Source: Bradyrhizobium murdochi (GTDB lineage Bacteria > Pseudomonadota > Alphaproteobacteria > Rhizobiales > Xanthobacteraceae). From it: a stretch of 64,000 bases of DNA. Below the pieces are notes generated by a model, which searched no databases, was not told the DNA's origin, and saw nothing but the letters and a program-made list of their open reading frames with translations. The translations under genes and the position numbers were made by a program. Below, one piece after another: positions 9,189 to 16,955 of the stretch (positions are counted from its first letter, which is position 1; each line of letters starts with the position of its first letter). The DNA is taken from NCBI RefSeq assembly GCF_000472965.1, contig NZ_AXAU01000004.1:261414-325413 (forward strand). The letters are read 5' to 3'.

Positions 9189-10382
9189 ATGCAAAGCAAG
9201 GCCGCGATCGATCAGGTTCTGCGTCAAAAATGCGAGGCGAAGGAAATTCCCGGCGTGGTCGCGATGGCGGCTACCGGGAGTGAGGTGATCTACCAGGGCG
9301 CGTTCGGCCAGCGCGACCTTTCCAAGGATGATGCCATGACCGCCGACAGCGTGTTCTGGATCGCCTCGATGACCAAGGCGATTACGACCGCGGCCGGCAT
9401 GCAGCTCGTGGAGCAAGGCAAGCTCTCGCTCGACGAGCCGATCGGAAAAGTGCTGCCAGACCTCGCCAGTCCGCAAGTGCTGGAAGGCTTTGACGCCAAT
9501 GGCGAGCCGAAGCTGCGTCCGGCGACGAAGCCGATCACGCTGCGCCATCTGATGACCCACACCGCCGGCTTCGCTTACAACATGTGGAGCGAGGTGTGTG
9601 CGACGTATCTCGACAAGACCGGAACCCCGGCCATCACCACCTGCCAGAATGCCGCGCTGAAGACGCCGATCATGAGCGAGCCCGGCACGCGCTGGGAATA
9701 CGGCACCAATATCGATTTCGTCGGCAAGGCGGTGGAGGCGGTGAGCGGCAAGCGGCTCGATGCGTATTTGCGCGACCACATGTTCAGCCCGCTCGGCATG
9801 AACGACACCGCTTTCAAGATCACTGACTCGATGCGCCAGCGCCTGGTCGGCATGCATGCCCGCGGCGCGGACGGCTCGCTGGCACCGATCCCGTTCGAGC
9901 TGGAACAGGAGCCGGAATTCCACATGGGCGGTGGCGGCCTCTACGGCACGGCTGCCGACTACATCAAGTTCACCCAGATGATCCTCAACAAAGGCCGCGG
10001 CAACGGCAACGAGGTGCTGAAGCCCGAGACTGTCGCGCTGATGAGCCAGAACCACATCGGCGATCTCACCATGGGCAAGATGGTGACGGTGGCGCCGATC
10101 TACACCAACGACGTCGATCTCTATCCTGACATCGTCAAGAAGTGGGGGCTCTCGTTCCTCATCACCACCGCCCAGACGGCCGAGGGACGCAGCGCCGGCA
10201 GCCTGGCCTGGGCCGGTCTCGCCAACACCTATTTCTGGATCGACCCGGCGCGCGACGTCAGCGGTGTGATCCTGATGCAGTTGTTGCCATTCGCCGATGC
10301 CAAGTGTCTGGAAGCTTTTGCAGGCTTCGAGCGCGGGGTTTATGCCGGGCTCGATGCCGGCAGCGGCCAACGGGCGGCCTAA
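9189..10382 (+). CDS. Serine hydrolase, beta-lactamase/esterase family (EstB-like)
   Basis: 397 residues without a signal peptide. The nucleophile motif SMTK is at residues 60-63 (FWIASMTKAIT), and the Tyr motif WEYGTN is at about 171. A glycine-rich segment, HMGGGGLYGTAADY, lies in the region that carries the third motif in this family. It likely hydrolyses esters or amides in the cytoplasm. ATG 9189 has a strong GGGAGGTGA site 8 bases upstream. The gene is unrelated in close detail to the exported hydrolase at 378-1808 but belongs to the same fold. Confidence 0.88.
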   Translation: MQSKAAIDQVLRQKCEAKEIPGVVAMAATGSEVIYQGAFGQRDLSKDDAMTADSVFWIASMTKAITTAAGMQLVEQGKLSLDEPIGKVLPDLASPQVLEGFDANGEPKLRPATKPITLRHLMTHTAGFAYNMWSEVCATYLDKTGTPAITTCQNAALKTPIMSEPGTRWEYGTNIDFVGKAVEAVSGKRLDAYLRDHMFSPLGMNDTAFKITDSMRQRLVGMHARGADGSLAPIPFELEQEPEFHMGGGGLYGTAADYIKFTQMILNKGRGNGNEVLKPETVALMSQNHIGDLTMGKMVTVAPIYTNDVDLYPDIVKKWGLSFLITTAQTAEGRSAGSLAWAGLANTYFWIDPARDVSGVILMQLLPFADAKCLEAFAGFERGVYAGLDAGSGQRAA

Positions 10383-10442
10383 GAAAGGAGAAACAGGGCG
10401 GCTACGCTTCGGGGCGTGGCACGCTCTCACCTCACCCACGCG

Positions 10443-10563
10443 TGTCATGCCCCGCGCAGGCGGGGCATCCAGTACGCCGCGGCCTATTGATTCAATCACT
10501 GACGTCTCTGGGATACTGGGTCACCCGCCCCAGTGCGCAATGGCGCACAAGGCGGGTGACGAC
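10443..10563. repeat. Palindromic repeat (TCATGCCCCGC...GCGGGGCATCCAGTACGCC)
   Basis: It starts with a hairpin, ATGCCCCGCGCAGGCGGGGCAT, followed by CCAGTACGCCGCGGC and a second hairpin that encloses GTGCGCAATGGCGCAC. The same family occurs at 47721-47833 and, inverted, at 58656-58790. It is probably the downstream boundary of the serine hydrolase transcript. Confidence 0.8.
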
Positions 10564-11215
10564 GGGAGAGTGTGTGGCGCGATCATCAAACACACCTTCG
10601 CGATCTCGCGGCGCGTTCCGCCCGAGCTTTGACCTTCTCTTTCGCGCCCCAGAAAACAGAGGGCGCACGGAAGACCGGGTGCGCGCTGCACCCGCGGTCT
10701 CGTGTGCCATTTGCGCAAAAAGAAAGCGCACACGAGCATACAGGTCCAGCGGAGAGCATCCGGCCTTCCCTGCGCAATGGTTTTACGGCGTACTTCGCGC
10801 TCTCCCCGGTGTGCGAATTCCTTTAGCCACCGTCATCCGCGGATTGATGGATGGGACTGGCCCGGTTGGGCCGACACATCCTCCGCGGACTTGACACCAG
10901 CCACGGGTGCCAGGACCACACGACTTGGCCGTACGCGGCACGCCCTACGCCAGAGGCCTCGACGGGCTTGGTACCCATCCGCCGAAGTCTGACGAAGAGC
11001 GCCTTAGCATCGGTCGTCTGCGTGCCGTCCCTTCGCTCACGGACTCACAAGAGCCCGCCCTGCGACGACGTTTGCGCGCCCGACGCTGCCGCGTCCACCG
11101 CACCCCGCCCCGCGTTTAGTGACGATCGCGAAACGCCCCTCTGAAGTGGGACGGGATGGCGGAAGTTGTAAGACTGATTTGGGTCAATCGGGAAGCGAAT
11201 TATTTTTGGGGGAGG
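10564..11215. repeat. Long intergenic repeat element, about 650 bp
   Basis: No convincing gene lies between 10383 and 11503. From about 10564 the sequence is GC-rich, with many short overlapping open frames on both strands and no ribosome sites. It ends near GAATTATTTTTGGGGGAGGGG at about 11195. It resembles a long dispersed element I recall from Bradyrhizobium genomes. Its right third (10897-11120) is repeated with divergence at 12134-12351, which supports calling it a repeat rather than unique sequence. Confidence 0.6.
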
Positions 11216-11503
11216 GGCGATTTTTGATTTGCGTTGTCGGGCAAATCACTGATCCGTACTGCGCGGCTTCGCTATAACTTTAGCGTCGATAACCCTCCCA
11301 TCCCCGCGCGATCGCAAGGAAAGCAAGCCACCAGCGAAATGCCCGGAGCCGAGAAGCGTGCGTTGTGCTTCCCTTGCAACTACATCTTGATCTCGCGTTG
11401 CGGTTGCGATTGTATATCGACTAGGGGTCGTTATGCGGATTCTTTTGATTGTTGTTTCTTGCGCCACGCTAGGTGGGTGCAGACTGGTTTATTGGGAAAC
11501 CTC

Positions 11504-12118
11504 ATGGCCGAAATAATCTATGTTCTTATCAATGAGGCGATGCCGGGGCTCATTAAGATAGGAAAGACAAACGGCGAATTAGCATCAAGAATTCGTCAGT
11601 TGTACTCAACTGGAGTGCCGCTCCCATTTGAACTGTTTTACGCATGTGAGGTCGCGAATGCAGCTTTTGTCGAAATCAATCTGCATGAAGCCTTCGGTGA
11701 TCATCGCATAAGCAAGGGCCGCGAGTTCTTTCGTTTGGCACCAGAGCGCGCAAGGGCGGCTCTACTTCTTGCAGCAACTCGCGAAATAAAACTTGGCGAC
11801 GAAATATTCGAGAATACAGAAGTCAAAGCTGAGGTGGAGGCAGCTAAACGACGAAGTCGGTTCCGGCTCTCAATGGTGGGTATTAAGCCTGGCACTGTAC
11901 TTCAGCTTTACAAAGACCCAAACATAGTTTGCACAACCGTTGATGAGATCAATCAGGTCGATTTCCGCGGAGACACGACCTCACTATCAGATGCTGCGCG
12001 GCAAGCCCATTCGGACCTCGGCGATGAATGGCCCTCGGTTTCTGGACCTTGGGCCTGGGCATATCAAGGAAAACGCCTAGACGAGCTTAGGCGAGAGATT
12101 GAAGAACAAACCGACTAA
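11504..12118 (+). CDS. GIY-YIG (T5orf172-type) nuclease-domain protein with C-terminal DUF4357/RAMA-like domain
   Basis: 204 residues from ATG 11504; the longer open frame from 11234 reads through noncoding sequence. Residues 1-85 match the T5orf172 branch of the GIY-YIG fold: IIYVLIN, then LIKIGKT (the YIG position), an Arg in ASRIRQLYS, and a helix with Glu (FVEINLHEAF) before GREFFRL. Residues about 122-198 (GIKPGTVLQLYKD...FRGDTTSLSDAARQ...GPWAWAYQGKRLDELR) look like the small DUF4357/RAMA-type domain often found with restriction-modification proteins. The gene is AT-richer than the flanks. It points toward the restriction locus and sits between two copies of a repeat. Nicking or endonuclease activity in defence is inferred. 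Confidence 0.75.
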   Translation: MAEIIYVLINEAMPGLIKIGKTNGELASRIRQLYSTGVPLPFELFYACEVANAAFVEINLHEAFGDHRISKGREFFRLAPERARAALLLAATREIKLGDEIFENTEVKAEVEAAKRRSRFRLSMVGIKPGTVLQLYKDPNIVCTTVDEINQVDFRGDTTSLSDAARQAHSDLGDEWPSVSGPWAWAYQGKRLDELRREIEEQTD

Positions 12119-12133
12119 TGGCTCGGCTTAAGA

Positions 12134-12351
12134 CCAGCGACGGGTGCCAAACCAACCGCACGCTTGGCTGTACGGAGCACACTCAACCGGGATCGGCGAA
12201 CCTCCTATCGAACTATTGGTGAAAGGTGGTTTAGCATCGTTTGTCCGCGTTCTGTCCGTTCGCTCATGAGGCGACATTAAGAGCCGCGCCCTGCGGCGTC
12301 ACTTGAGCACCCGACGCTGTCCCTCCACCGCACTCAGCCCGCGTTGAGCTA
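12134..12351. repeat. Diverged partial copy of the long repeat at 10897-11120
   Basis: Aligned with 10897-11120, it shares CCAG(c/g)ACGGGTGCC, TTGGC(c/t)GTACG, TTAGCATCG, TTCGCTCA, CCGACGCTG and TCCACCGCAC in the same order, with substitutions and small indels between. It is in direct orientation and fills most of the roughly 260 bp between the GIY-YIG gene and the S-subunit gene. Confidence 0.75.
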
Positions 12352-12378
12352 CGCAGTCAGGCAACTCATGGCTGCGCA

Positions 12379-13179
12379 CTAGCTCATGCTTTCAACCATA
12401 TTCAACGTCTGCCGAATATCTTTCGAAAATTCGCGATACTTAATACAGGCAGCTTCCAATTTTTTCCCGATTATCTGCATGCTACTCGTATCGCTCAACG
12501 GTATCCAAAGCCTTGCGATGTCTTGCGGATAGATTTCAACCTGCCCGCTCGATCCATTTATGTATCGGTAGATCTGCCGTTGCCCCTCCTTGGACAAAAG
12601 GTATGCTGCTATATACCAAGCAAGCTTGGGATTCTTGAGGCGAACGATTGTTATATGTCCATCCACGAGCGCCGGAAACTGCTCGTTGTAAACGGCAACA
12701 CGACCGATGGTACCATCGCCAGTCGAATTGATGAGCAAATCGCCATTCACTACTCCTGACTTTTCTTTTTTCTTCTCGTGAAAGCTTCGCGAGACGGACC
12801 TAGCAGAGCTAAGGTCTACGTATCCCCACCTGACGGCAATCGATTTCAACGCGCAAACCGGCCGTGTGGAAACAGTGCCGTTCTTGGCATCATCCAACAC
12901 TGTCCCATCAGGCAGGACAAGTCCCTCATATTCCAGGGAGTCGGGATCATTTTCGTCATCGGCGTAATCAGGCTGGCTGCCTCGATAAGGGTAGTTGGTG
13001 ACGAGTCCCGGATCTCCGAGCATGATAGCGCCGGGTTTGCCGGCAGCGTTATTGCAAGCGTCTACATAAATTGCCTGATGATACTCAGGTTCAAATATGT
13101 GATTTTGCTGTAACAGCTCACCATCTGGCGGAAGTTCCAAAAGCGTTTCGCTCAACGAACGTGTGTGTATGAGAGCCAT
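12379..13179 (-). CDS. hsdS: Restriction-modification specificity (S) subunit, single target-recognition domain
   Basis: 266 residues, about two thirds of a standard type I S subunit, so only one target-recognition domain is present and it may act as a dimer. The typical TRD core is visible: GDLLINSTGDGTIGRVAVYN, then VDGHITIVRL and ingSSGQVEIYPQDIARLWIPL, followed by a C-terminal coiled-coil-like helix (IIGKKLEAACIKYREFSKDI) that would contact the methylase. The start ATG 13179 lies 3 bases after the methylase stop, so the two are translated from one transcript. It should set which DNA sequence is methylated or cut. Codon use is more AT-rich than in the core genes. Confidence 0.85.
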   Translation of the reverse strand: MALIHTRSLSETLLELPPDGELLQQNHIFEPEYHQAIYVDACNNAAGKPGAIMLGDPGLVTNYPYRGSQPDYADDENDPDSLEYEGLVLPDGTVLDDAKNGTVSTRPVCALKSIAVRWGYVDLSSARSVSRSFHEKKKEKSGVVNGDLLINSTGDGTIGRVAVYNEQFPALVDGHITIVRLKNPKLAWYIAAYLLSKEGQRQIYRYINGSSGQVEIYPQDIARLWIPLSDTSSMQIIGKKLEAACIKYREFSKDIRQTLNMVESMS

Positions 13180-13182
13180 CTG

Positions 13183-14661
13183 TTAATTCCAAACCGCTTG
13201 ATCGGCCACCTTCTTGGCGATTTCACCAAGATCGCTGTCTACCGTCCCATCCGGCAAATGGACCAGATTTCCGCTCTTGTCCTTTCCAGGACGCTCAGAA
13301 ACCGCGAACACGATCGCAGGGTCGTCTTTTGCCTTCGTAAGATCGGTTAGTGGCGCCTTTCTCTTTTGCACAAACAGCACGCAAGTCTTCGTATTCGTGA
13401 ATGGCTTGAACATTGTCCCCGTGAGACTTACGACAGCGACGACACGGGCCTCCCTGAGAATGTATCGTCTTATGTATTCATCCGTGTAGTTCTTGAGAGT
13501 TCCACGCGGAAGAACGATCGCCATACGACCATTCGGGGCTAAGAACTCTAGGCATCGTTCGATGTACAATTTGTCTCTCGCGACCTTATTGAGGCGCTTT
13601 GCTCTGCCATTTGCCATTTGCTTATATGCAAGGGAGTATTTCGATAGAGTCTCTTCAGATGATATGTCGCCTCCAAAAGGAGGATTCGTTACAATTAGGT
13701 TGAATTGCCGAAACTTTGCGTTCTTACCTTTCCCGACAACAAGCTTAGAATTCGTGCTTACATGCCAATTTGTTTCGTTCAAGGCATCTTCAACGGCGAT
13801 ATTCGAGCGGCCATCACCCCAGATCAGCATGTAAGCCTTTGCTACTTTAGCGATGGTCCTATCAAAATCGATGCCAAACACATTGTTTGACGAGTAGTCC
13901 TTCTGGTTTTCAAGGATTTCCGATTCATCGTCCCGATCTGCGCGGATCGCACGGAATACGTGATCCATGGCGCCGATCAGGAAACCTCCGCTCCCGCACG
14001 CAGGATCAAATACGGATTCATTTTCTTTCGGTTGAATTATATCGATACACATTCTGATCACGTGCCTGGGCGTGAAATATTGGCCTTTATCGCCCTTCAT
14101 GTCCGGGTTTATCATGACCTCGAACGCAGAGCCCAAAATGTCAGCGTCTGACTTCAATAGATAGGACTTCTGGAGTGCGGATACACAGAAAGCCAAGCTT
14201 TCGTCGGAGAGCAGAAGCTCTTCACCGTCCTCAAAAACGCCCTTCCAATTTTCCTTCGCATCCCTAAAGAGTTTCTGAATGCGTTTCTTAGCATCAGCAG
14301 CACTTTCAAAAGCTCCGACCCGAAAGACGGCCGGGGATGAATCATTCTTCAAATTCCTTCGCTCATCATAGAGTTTGGCGAAAATCAGCTTGAAGACCTC
14401 TTGAAATACGCTCTCGCCCTGATGAGCCTTTATGTAATTTTCGCACTCCCTCATCACGCTAAGGAAGTCGGTAACCGGAACAAGCTCGGACCGAAGTATT
14501 GGAGTGTCTACGTCAGCCAGCTCCTGAGACTTTTTAGGAATGTCGCGGAGTTCGCGCCAATTGACCTCCTCCTGTCCCGGAGCTGGCTCTATTCGTAGCA
14601 AATATACATGCGGCGGATCTCCATTGCTCCATAGGCCGATGCGACAGCCAGTGGCGTTCAT
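13183..14661 (-). CDS. hsdM: N6-adenine DNA methylase part of a split nuclease-methylase gene
   Basis: 492 residues from ATG 14661. S-adenosylmethionine motif I is VFDPACGSGGFLIG (residues 217-230), preceded by GQYFTPRHVIRMCID, and the catalytic motif IV is NPPF (326-329, in VTNPPFGGD). A helical methylase N-domain precedes them. The first residues, MNATGCRIGLWSNGD, look like the end of a PD-(D/E)xK fold and not like a natural N-terminus. Reading upstream in the same frame gives D-stop-L-R-V-Y-M, so this frame continues the nuclease segment at 14674-15018 across a single TAG. Whether 14661 is used as a real start is unknown. Confidence 0.85.
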   Translation of the reverse strand: MNATGCRIGLWSNGDPPHVYLLRIEPAPGQEEVNWRELRDIPKKSQELADVDTPILRSELVPVTDFLSVMRECENYIKAHQGESVFQEVFKLIFAKLYDERRNLKNDSSPAVFRVGAFESAADAKKRIQKLFRDAKENWKGVFEDGEELLLSDESLAFCVSALQKSYLLKSDADILGSAFEVMINPDMKGDKGQYFTPRHVIRMCIDIIQPKENESVFDPACGSGGFLIGAMDHVFRAIRADRDDESEILENQKDYSSNNVFGIDFDRTIAKVAKAYMLIWGDGRSNIAVEDALNETNWHVSTNSKLVVGKGKNAKFRQFNLIVTNPPFGGDISSEETLSKYSLAYKQMANGRAKRLNKVARDKLYIERCLEFLAPNGRMAIVLPRGTLKNYTDEYIRRYILREARVVAVVSLTGTMFKPFTNTKTCVLFVQKRKAPLTDLTKAKDDPAIVFAVSERPGKDKSGNLVHLPDGTVDSDLGEIAKKVADQAVWN

Positions 14662-14673
14662 GTAGACTCTAAG

Positions 14674-15018
14674 CTAATCAATGCCGTCTTTTCGATTCGG
14701 CTTCTTCACTTCGACGAAGATGCGGGGCTGATTTTTCGTTGCCGTGGTGTAAACGACGATGTCTGCAGCTTTCTTCGCTTCAGCTGAACCGACCTTGATC
14801 GGCACTTCCACAGACATCTGGTCGAAGGAATATCCATAGAGCTCCTTCAATCGATAGAGCCACCACTGCCTAACAATCTCCTCGGACTTTCCGTTGACTT
14901 TGTAGGCGCGATTGCGAACCGGGCAGAAAACGAAGCTGTCATTGCCAACCTCGTAAACCCTGAAGTGGACAGGAGCTTTTGTGGGCCGTTCGGTAGCTTT
15001 TTCAGTGAGGAATTCCAT
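14674..15018 (-). CDS. HsdR N-terminal-type PD-(D/E)xK nuclease domain, upstream fragment of the split gene
   Basis: 114 residues ending at the amber codon. Helix VRQWWLYRLKELYGY is followed by strand MSVEVPIKVG, then Asp86 in KAADIVVY and Glu103-x-Lys105 in RIFVEVKKPN. These are the catalytic D and ExK of the PD-(D/E)xK fold as found in the type I restriction R-subunit N-terminal domain. All expected catalytic residues lie before the stop, but the final strand and helix of the fold lie after it. There is no helicase domain anywhere in the locus, so this is not a classical HsdR. Start ATG 15018. Confidence 0.75.
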   Translation of the reverse strand: MEFLTEKATERPTKAPVHFRVYEVGNDSFVFCPVRNRAYKVNGKSEEIVRQWWLYRLKELYGYSFDQMSVEVPIKVGSAEAKKAADIVVYTTATKNQPRIFVEVKKPNRKDGID

Positions 15019-15130
15019 CAGCCATCCCGGTTTTCTTATGTTCGATCAGGCAAATACGGGATTCGAGCAAAGCGCAACCGAAAATAGGATCAGCCATATG
15101 AGTTTCGCACAGCACCTGGCGTGTCTGAGA

Positions 15131-15303
15131 CTACACCCCCAGCCCGTTCTGCCCCGCCAGCTCCTTCAGCGACACCTGCGGCCCTGGCCCAATATGCTGG
15201 ATCACCTCGGCAGCCGCGAGCGCCCCAGCCGGCCGCATGTCTCATGGCTGGCATCTCGCACAAGCCCGGGCAGGAAGCCGGCAGCGAAGAGATCGCCGGC
15301 GCC
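15131..15303 (-). pseudogene. Decayed duplicate of the adenosine kinase gene 3' end
   Basis: This stretch aligns over its full length with 15877-16050, the last 57 codons and stop of the adenosine kinase gene, in the same orientation. By eye there are about 22 substitutions and one single-base deletion in 173 bases. The match begins exactly at the stop codon and ends at GCCGGCGCC. The indel breaks the frame, and there is no start, so it is a remnant. It separates the restriction locus from the small gene pair at 15351-15765. Confidence 0.85.
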
Positions 15304-15350
15304 TTGGTGAAATTCGCCAGCAAAGAAGGCGAAATTGAAAATCGGCGCTG

Positions 15351-15551
15351 CTATTTTCCTGCGTCGATCAGTTCGATTTCCTTCTTGAGCAGCGTGTTCA
15401 CCAGCGAACTCAGCGATACTCTCTGCGCCAAGGCCCGCTTGGAGAGATAGTCAAACACCTCGGGATCGAGGTGGATCGGCGGCATCAGGCGCGCCTCCTC
15501 ACGAAAGAACTTGCCGCGCTCGGCGGTCGAGAAGTCGTATTCGTCTTTCAT
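15351..15551 (-). CDS. Small ribbon-helix-helix-like antitoxin candidate
   Basis: 66 residues from ATG 15551 (MKDEYDFSTAERGKFF). The pattern matches small antitoxin-like proteins: an acidic N-terminus with FSTAERGKFFREE, a strand PPIHLDPEVFDYL, and two helices ending SLSSLVNTLLKKEIELIDAG, as in CopG/BrnA-type DNA-binding folds. It should bind DNA as a dimer and, if it is an antitoxin, neutralise a partner. No recognised toxin is next to it; the upstream 69-residue frame ends 4 bases before it and is not a known toxin. The function is inference. Confidence 0.6.
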   Translation of the reverse strand: MKDEYDFSTAERGKFFREEARLMPPIHLDPEVFDYLSKRALAQRVSLSSLVNTLLKKEIELIDAGK

Positions 15552-15555
15552 CAGA

Positions 15556-15765
15556 TCATTCGTCGAAGAAGACGCGCGGGTCCCGTTCAGCCGGTGGTTC
15601 GTCGGAGATACCTTCAGGCAGGAAATCGCGTCCACCAAATTCATCGAGACGCGCGAACCACGCGTCCGCATTGAAGGGCGGCTTCTTCGGCGCCTCGGGA
15701 ATCACTTTGTGGGCCTCGCTAACGGCCTCGTCCTCCGGATGGACAGCAGTTTCGTTCACAAGCAA
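15556..15765 (-). CDS. Small acidic protein of unknown function, upstream of the antitoxin-like gene
   Basis: 69 residues, Pro/Glu/Asp-rich, with a compact core PFNADAWFARLDEFGG and a C-terminus AERDPRVFFDE. There is no signal peptide, transmembrane segment or nuclease motif. It ends 4 bases before the start of the antitoxin-like gene, so the two are probably cotranscribed. I do not recognise the family. Its position between the two copies of the kinase 3' end marks it as part of the accessory insert. Confidence 0.45.
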   Translation of the reverse strand: MLVNETAVHPEDEAVSEAHKVIPEAPKKPPFNADAWFARLDEFGGRDFLPEGISDEPPAERDPRVFFDE

Positions 15766-15831
15766 CTTCTAGGCGAAGTTGCGCCTGATCGGAAGCCCCT
15801 AGACCCGCCCATCGGGCACCGAAGACGTGGA

Positions 15832-15866
15832 TGGCCGAGTCAAGCCCGGCCATGACGGGCGGAGAG
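15832..15866. repeat. Short palindromic repeat (ATGGCCGAGTCAAGCCCGGCCAT)
   Basis: The stem ATGGCCG / CGGCCAT with an AGTCAAGCC loop, followed by GACGGGC, lies just beyond the kinase stop. It may act as the terminator of the kinase transcript and belongs to the dispersed repeat class. Confidence 0.5.
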
Positions 15867-15876
15867 AATGCGCGCC

Positions 15877-16878
15877 CTACACCCCCAACCCGTTCTGCCC
15901 CGCCAGCTCCTTCAGCGACACCTGCGGCCGCGCGCCGATGTGCTGGATCACCTCGGCCGCAGCCAGCGCCCCTAACCGGCCGCACGTCTCATGGCTGGCA
16001 TTACGCACCAGACCGAACAGGAAACCGGCGGCGAACAGGTCGCCGGCGCCGGTGGTATCGACCAGCTTTTCGATCGGGAACGCCGGCGCGGCGACAACGC
16101 CATCGGACGACACTACCACGCAGCCCTTCTCGCTGCGGGTGACGACGGCGAGTTTTGTGTCCGCGCGGAGCTGCTTCAGCGCGCCCTCGAAATCCGAGGT
16201 CTGGTACAGCGAATGCAGTTCGGCCTCGTTGGCGAACACGAGGTCGACCGTGCGCTTGCGCATCAGATCGAGAAACTCGTCGCGGTAGCGATCGACGCAG
16301 AATGAGTCAGATAGCGTGAGCGCCACCTGTCGGCCGGCGCCATGGGCGATGCCAGCCGCCTTGACGAAGGCTTCCTTGGCGTTTTTGGGATCCCAGAGAT
16401 AGCCTTCGAGATAGACGATGCGCGATGCCGCAATCTGCGCCTCGTCGATGTCGGATGGATTAAGGGCCTGCGCGGCGCCGAGATAGGTGTTCATGGTGCG
16501 CTCGCCATCCGGCGTCACCAGAATGTAGGAGCAGCCGGTGGCGGGGCCGTCGGAGGCGGCTTTGGTTTCGAAGGCAACGCCGGCGGCGCGGATGTCATGG
16601 GTATAGAGACCCCCGATCTGGTCGCTCTTGACCTTGCCGACATAGGCGGCGCGGGCGCCGAAATTGGCGATGCCGACAATGGTGTTGGCGGCAGATCCGC
16701 CCGACACCTCCGTCGCCGGCCCCATGTCGCGGTAGATCGACGCCGCACGGGCCTCGTCGATCAGCGCCATGCCGCCTTTGGTCATGCCGTGGTCGGCCAG
16801 AAATTTCTCATCGGTTTGCGCGAAGACATCGAAAATCGCATTGCCGATAGCGAGAACGTCGTATTTTGCGTCAGTCAT
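15877..16878 (-). CDS. Adenosine kinase, PfkB carbohydrate-kinase family
   Basis: 333 residues. It phosphorylates adenosine to AMP in purine salvage. The PfkB family marks are GGSAANTIVGIANFG near residue 60 (substrate side), and DTTGAGDLFAAGFLFG near 285, which holds the catalytic Asp and the anion hole. The start VLAIGNAIFDVFAQTD is typical of bacterial adenosine kinases of Rhizobiales. ATG 16878. The last 57 codons are duplicated as a remnant 750 bp downstream. Confidence 0.92.
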   Translation of the reverse strand: MTDAKYDVLAIGNAIFDVFAQTDEKFLADHGMTKGGMALIDEARAASIYRDMGPATEVSGGSAANTIVGIANFGARAAYVGKVKSDQIGGLYTHDIRAAGVAFETKAASDGPATGCSYILVTPDGERTMNTYLGAAQALNPSDIDEAQIAASRIVYLEGYLWDPKNAKEAFVKAAGIAHGAGRQVALTLSDSFCVDRYRDEFLDLMRKRTVDLVFANEAELHSLYQTSDFEGALKQLRADTKLAVVTRSEKGCVVVSSDGVVAAPAFPIEKLVDTTGAGDLFAAGFLFGLVRNASHETCGRLGALAAAEVIQHIGARPQVSLKELAGQNGLGV

Positions 16879-16955
16879 CCACCCGTCCTGTTTACGGCGT
16901 TTGCGATGAGGGTCGGGCTACCACGGCAAGGCCCGCGGCAGCAAGGCTGCCTGTT

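Larger units (their letters stand above)
13183..15018 (-). pseudogene. Nuclease-methylase fusion gene interrupted by an in-frame amber codon
   Basis: The two open frames 15018-14674 and 14661-13183 are in the same frame and separated only by TAG (14676-14674) and the codons CTT AGA GTC TAC. Read through, they give one protein of about 611 residues: an HsdR N-terminal-type nuclease domain followed by an N6-adenine methylase. A CAG to TAG change would explain the break, because related proteins have a Gln-Leu here before a Tyr-x-Asn-Ala-Thr-Gly-like segment (recalled, not searched). With the adjacent S subunit, the intact design would resemble BcgI-like systems, where one polypeptide cuts and methylates. 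It may be inactivated, or yield separate nuclease and methylase parts. Confidence 0.75.

Noticed and set aside
9063..10499. 478-codon minus-strand frame over the second serine hydrolase
   Set aside because: The plus-strand gene has a strong ribosome site and catalytic motifs; this frame has none.
10142..11144. Several open frames of 70-250 codons after the serine hydrolase
   Set aside because: They run through palindromic repeats and the long repeat element, lack ribosome sites and overlap each other.
15719..15985. 88-codon minus-strand frame over the kinase 3' end
   Set aside because: Overlaps the kinase stop and a short repeat in another frame; no family resemblance.
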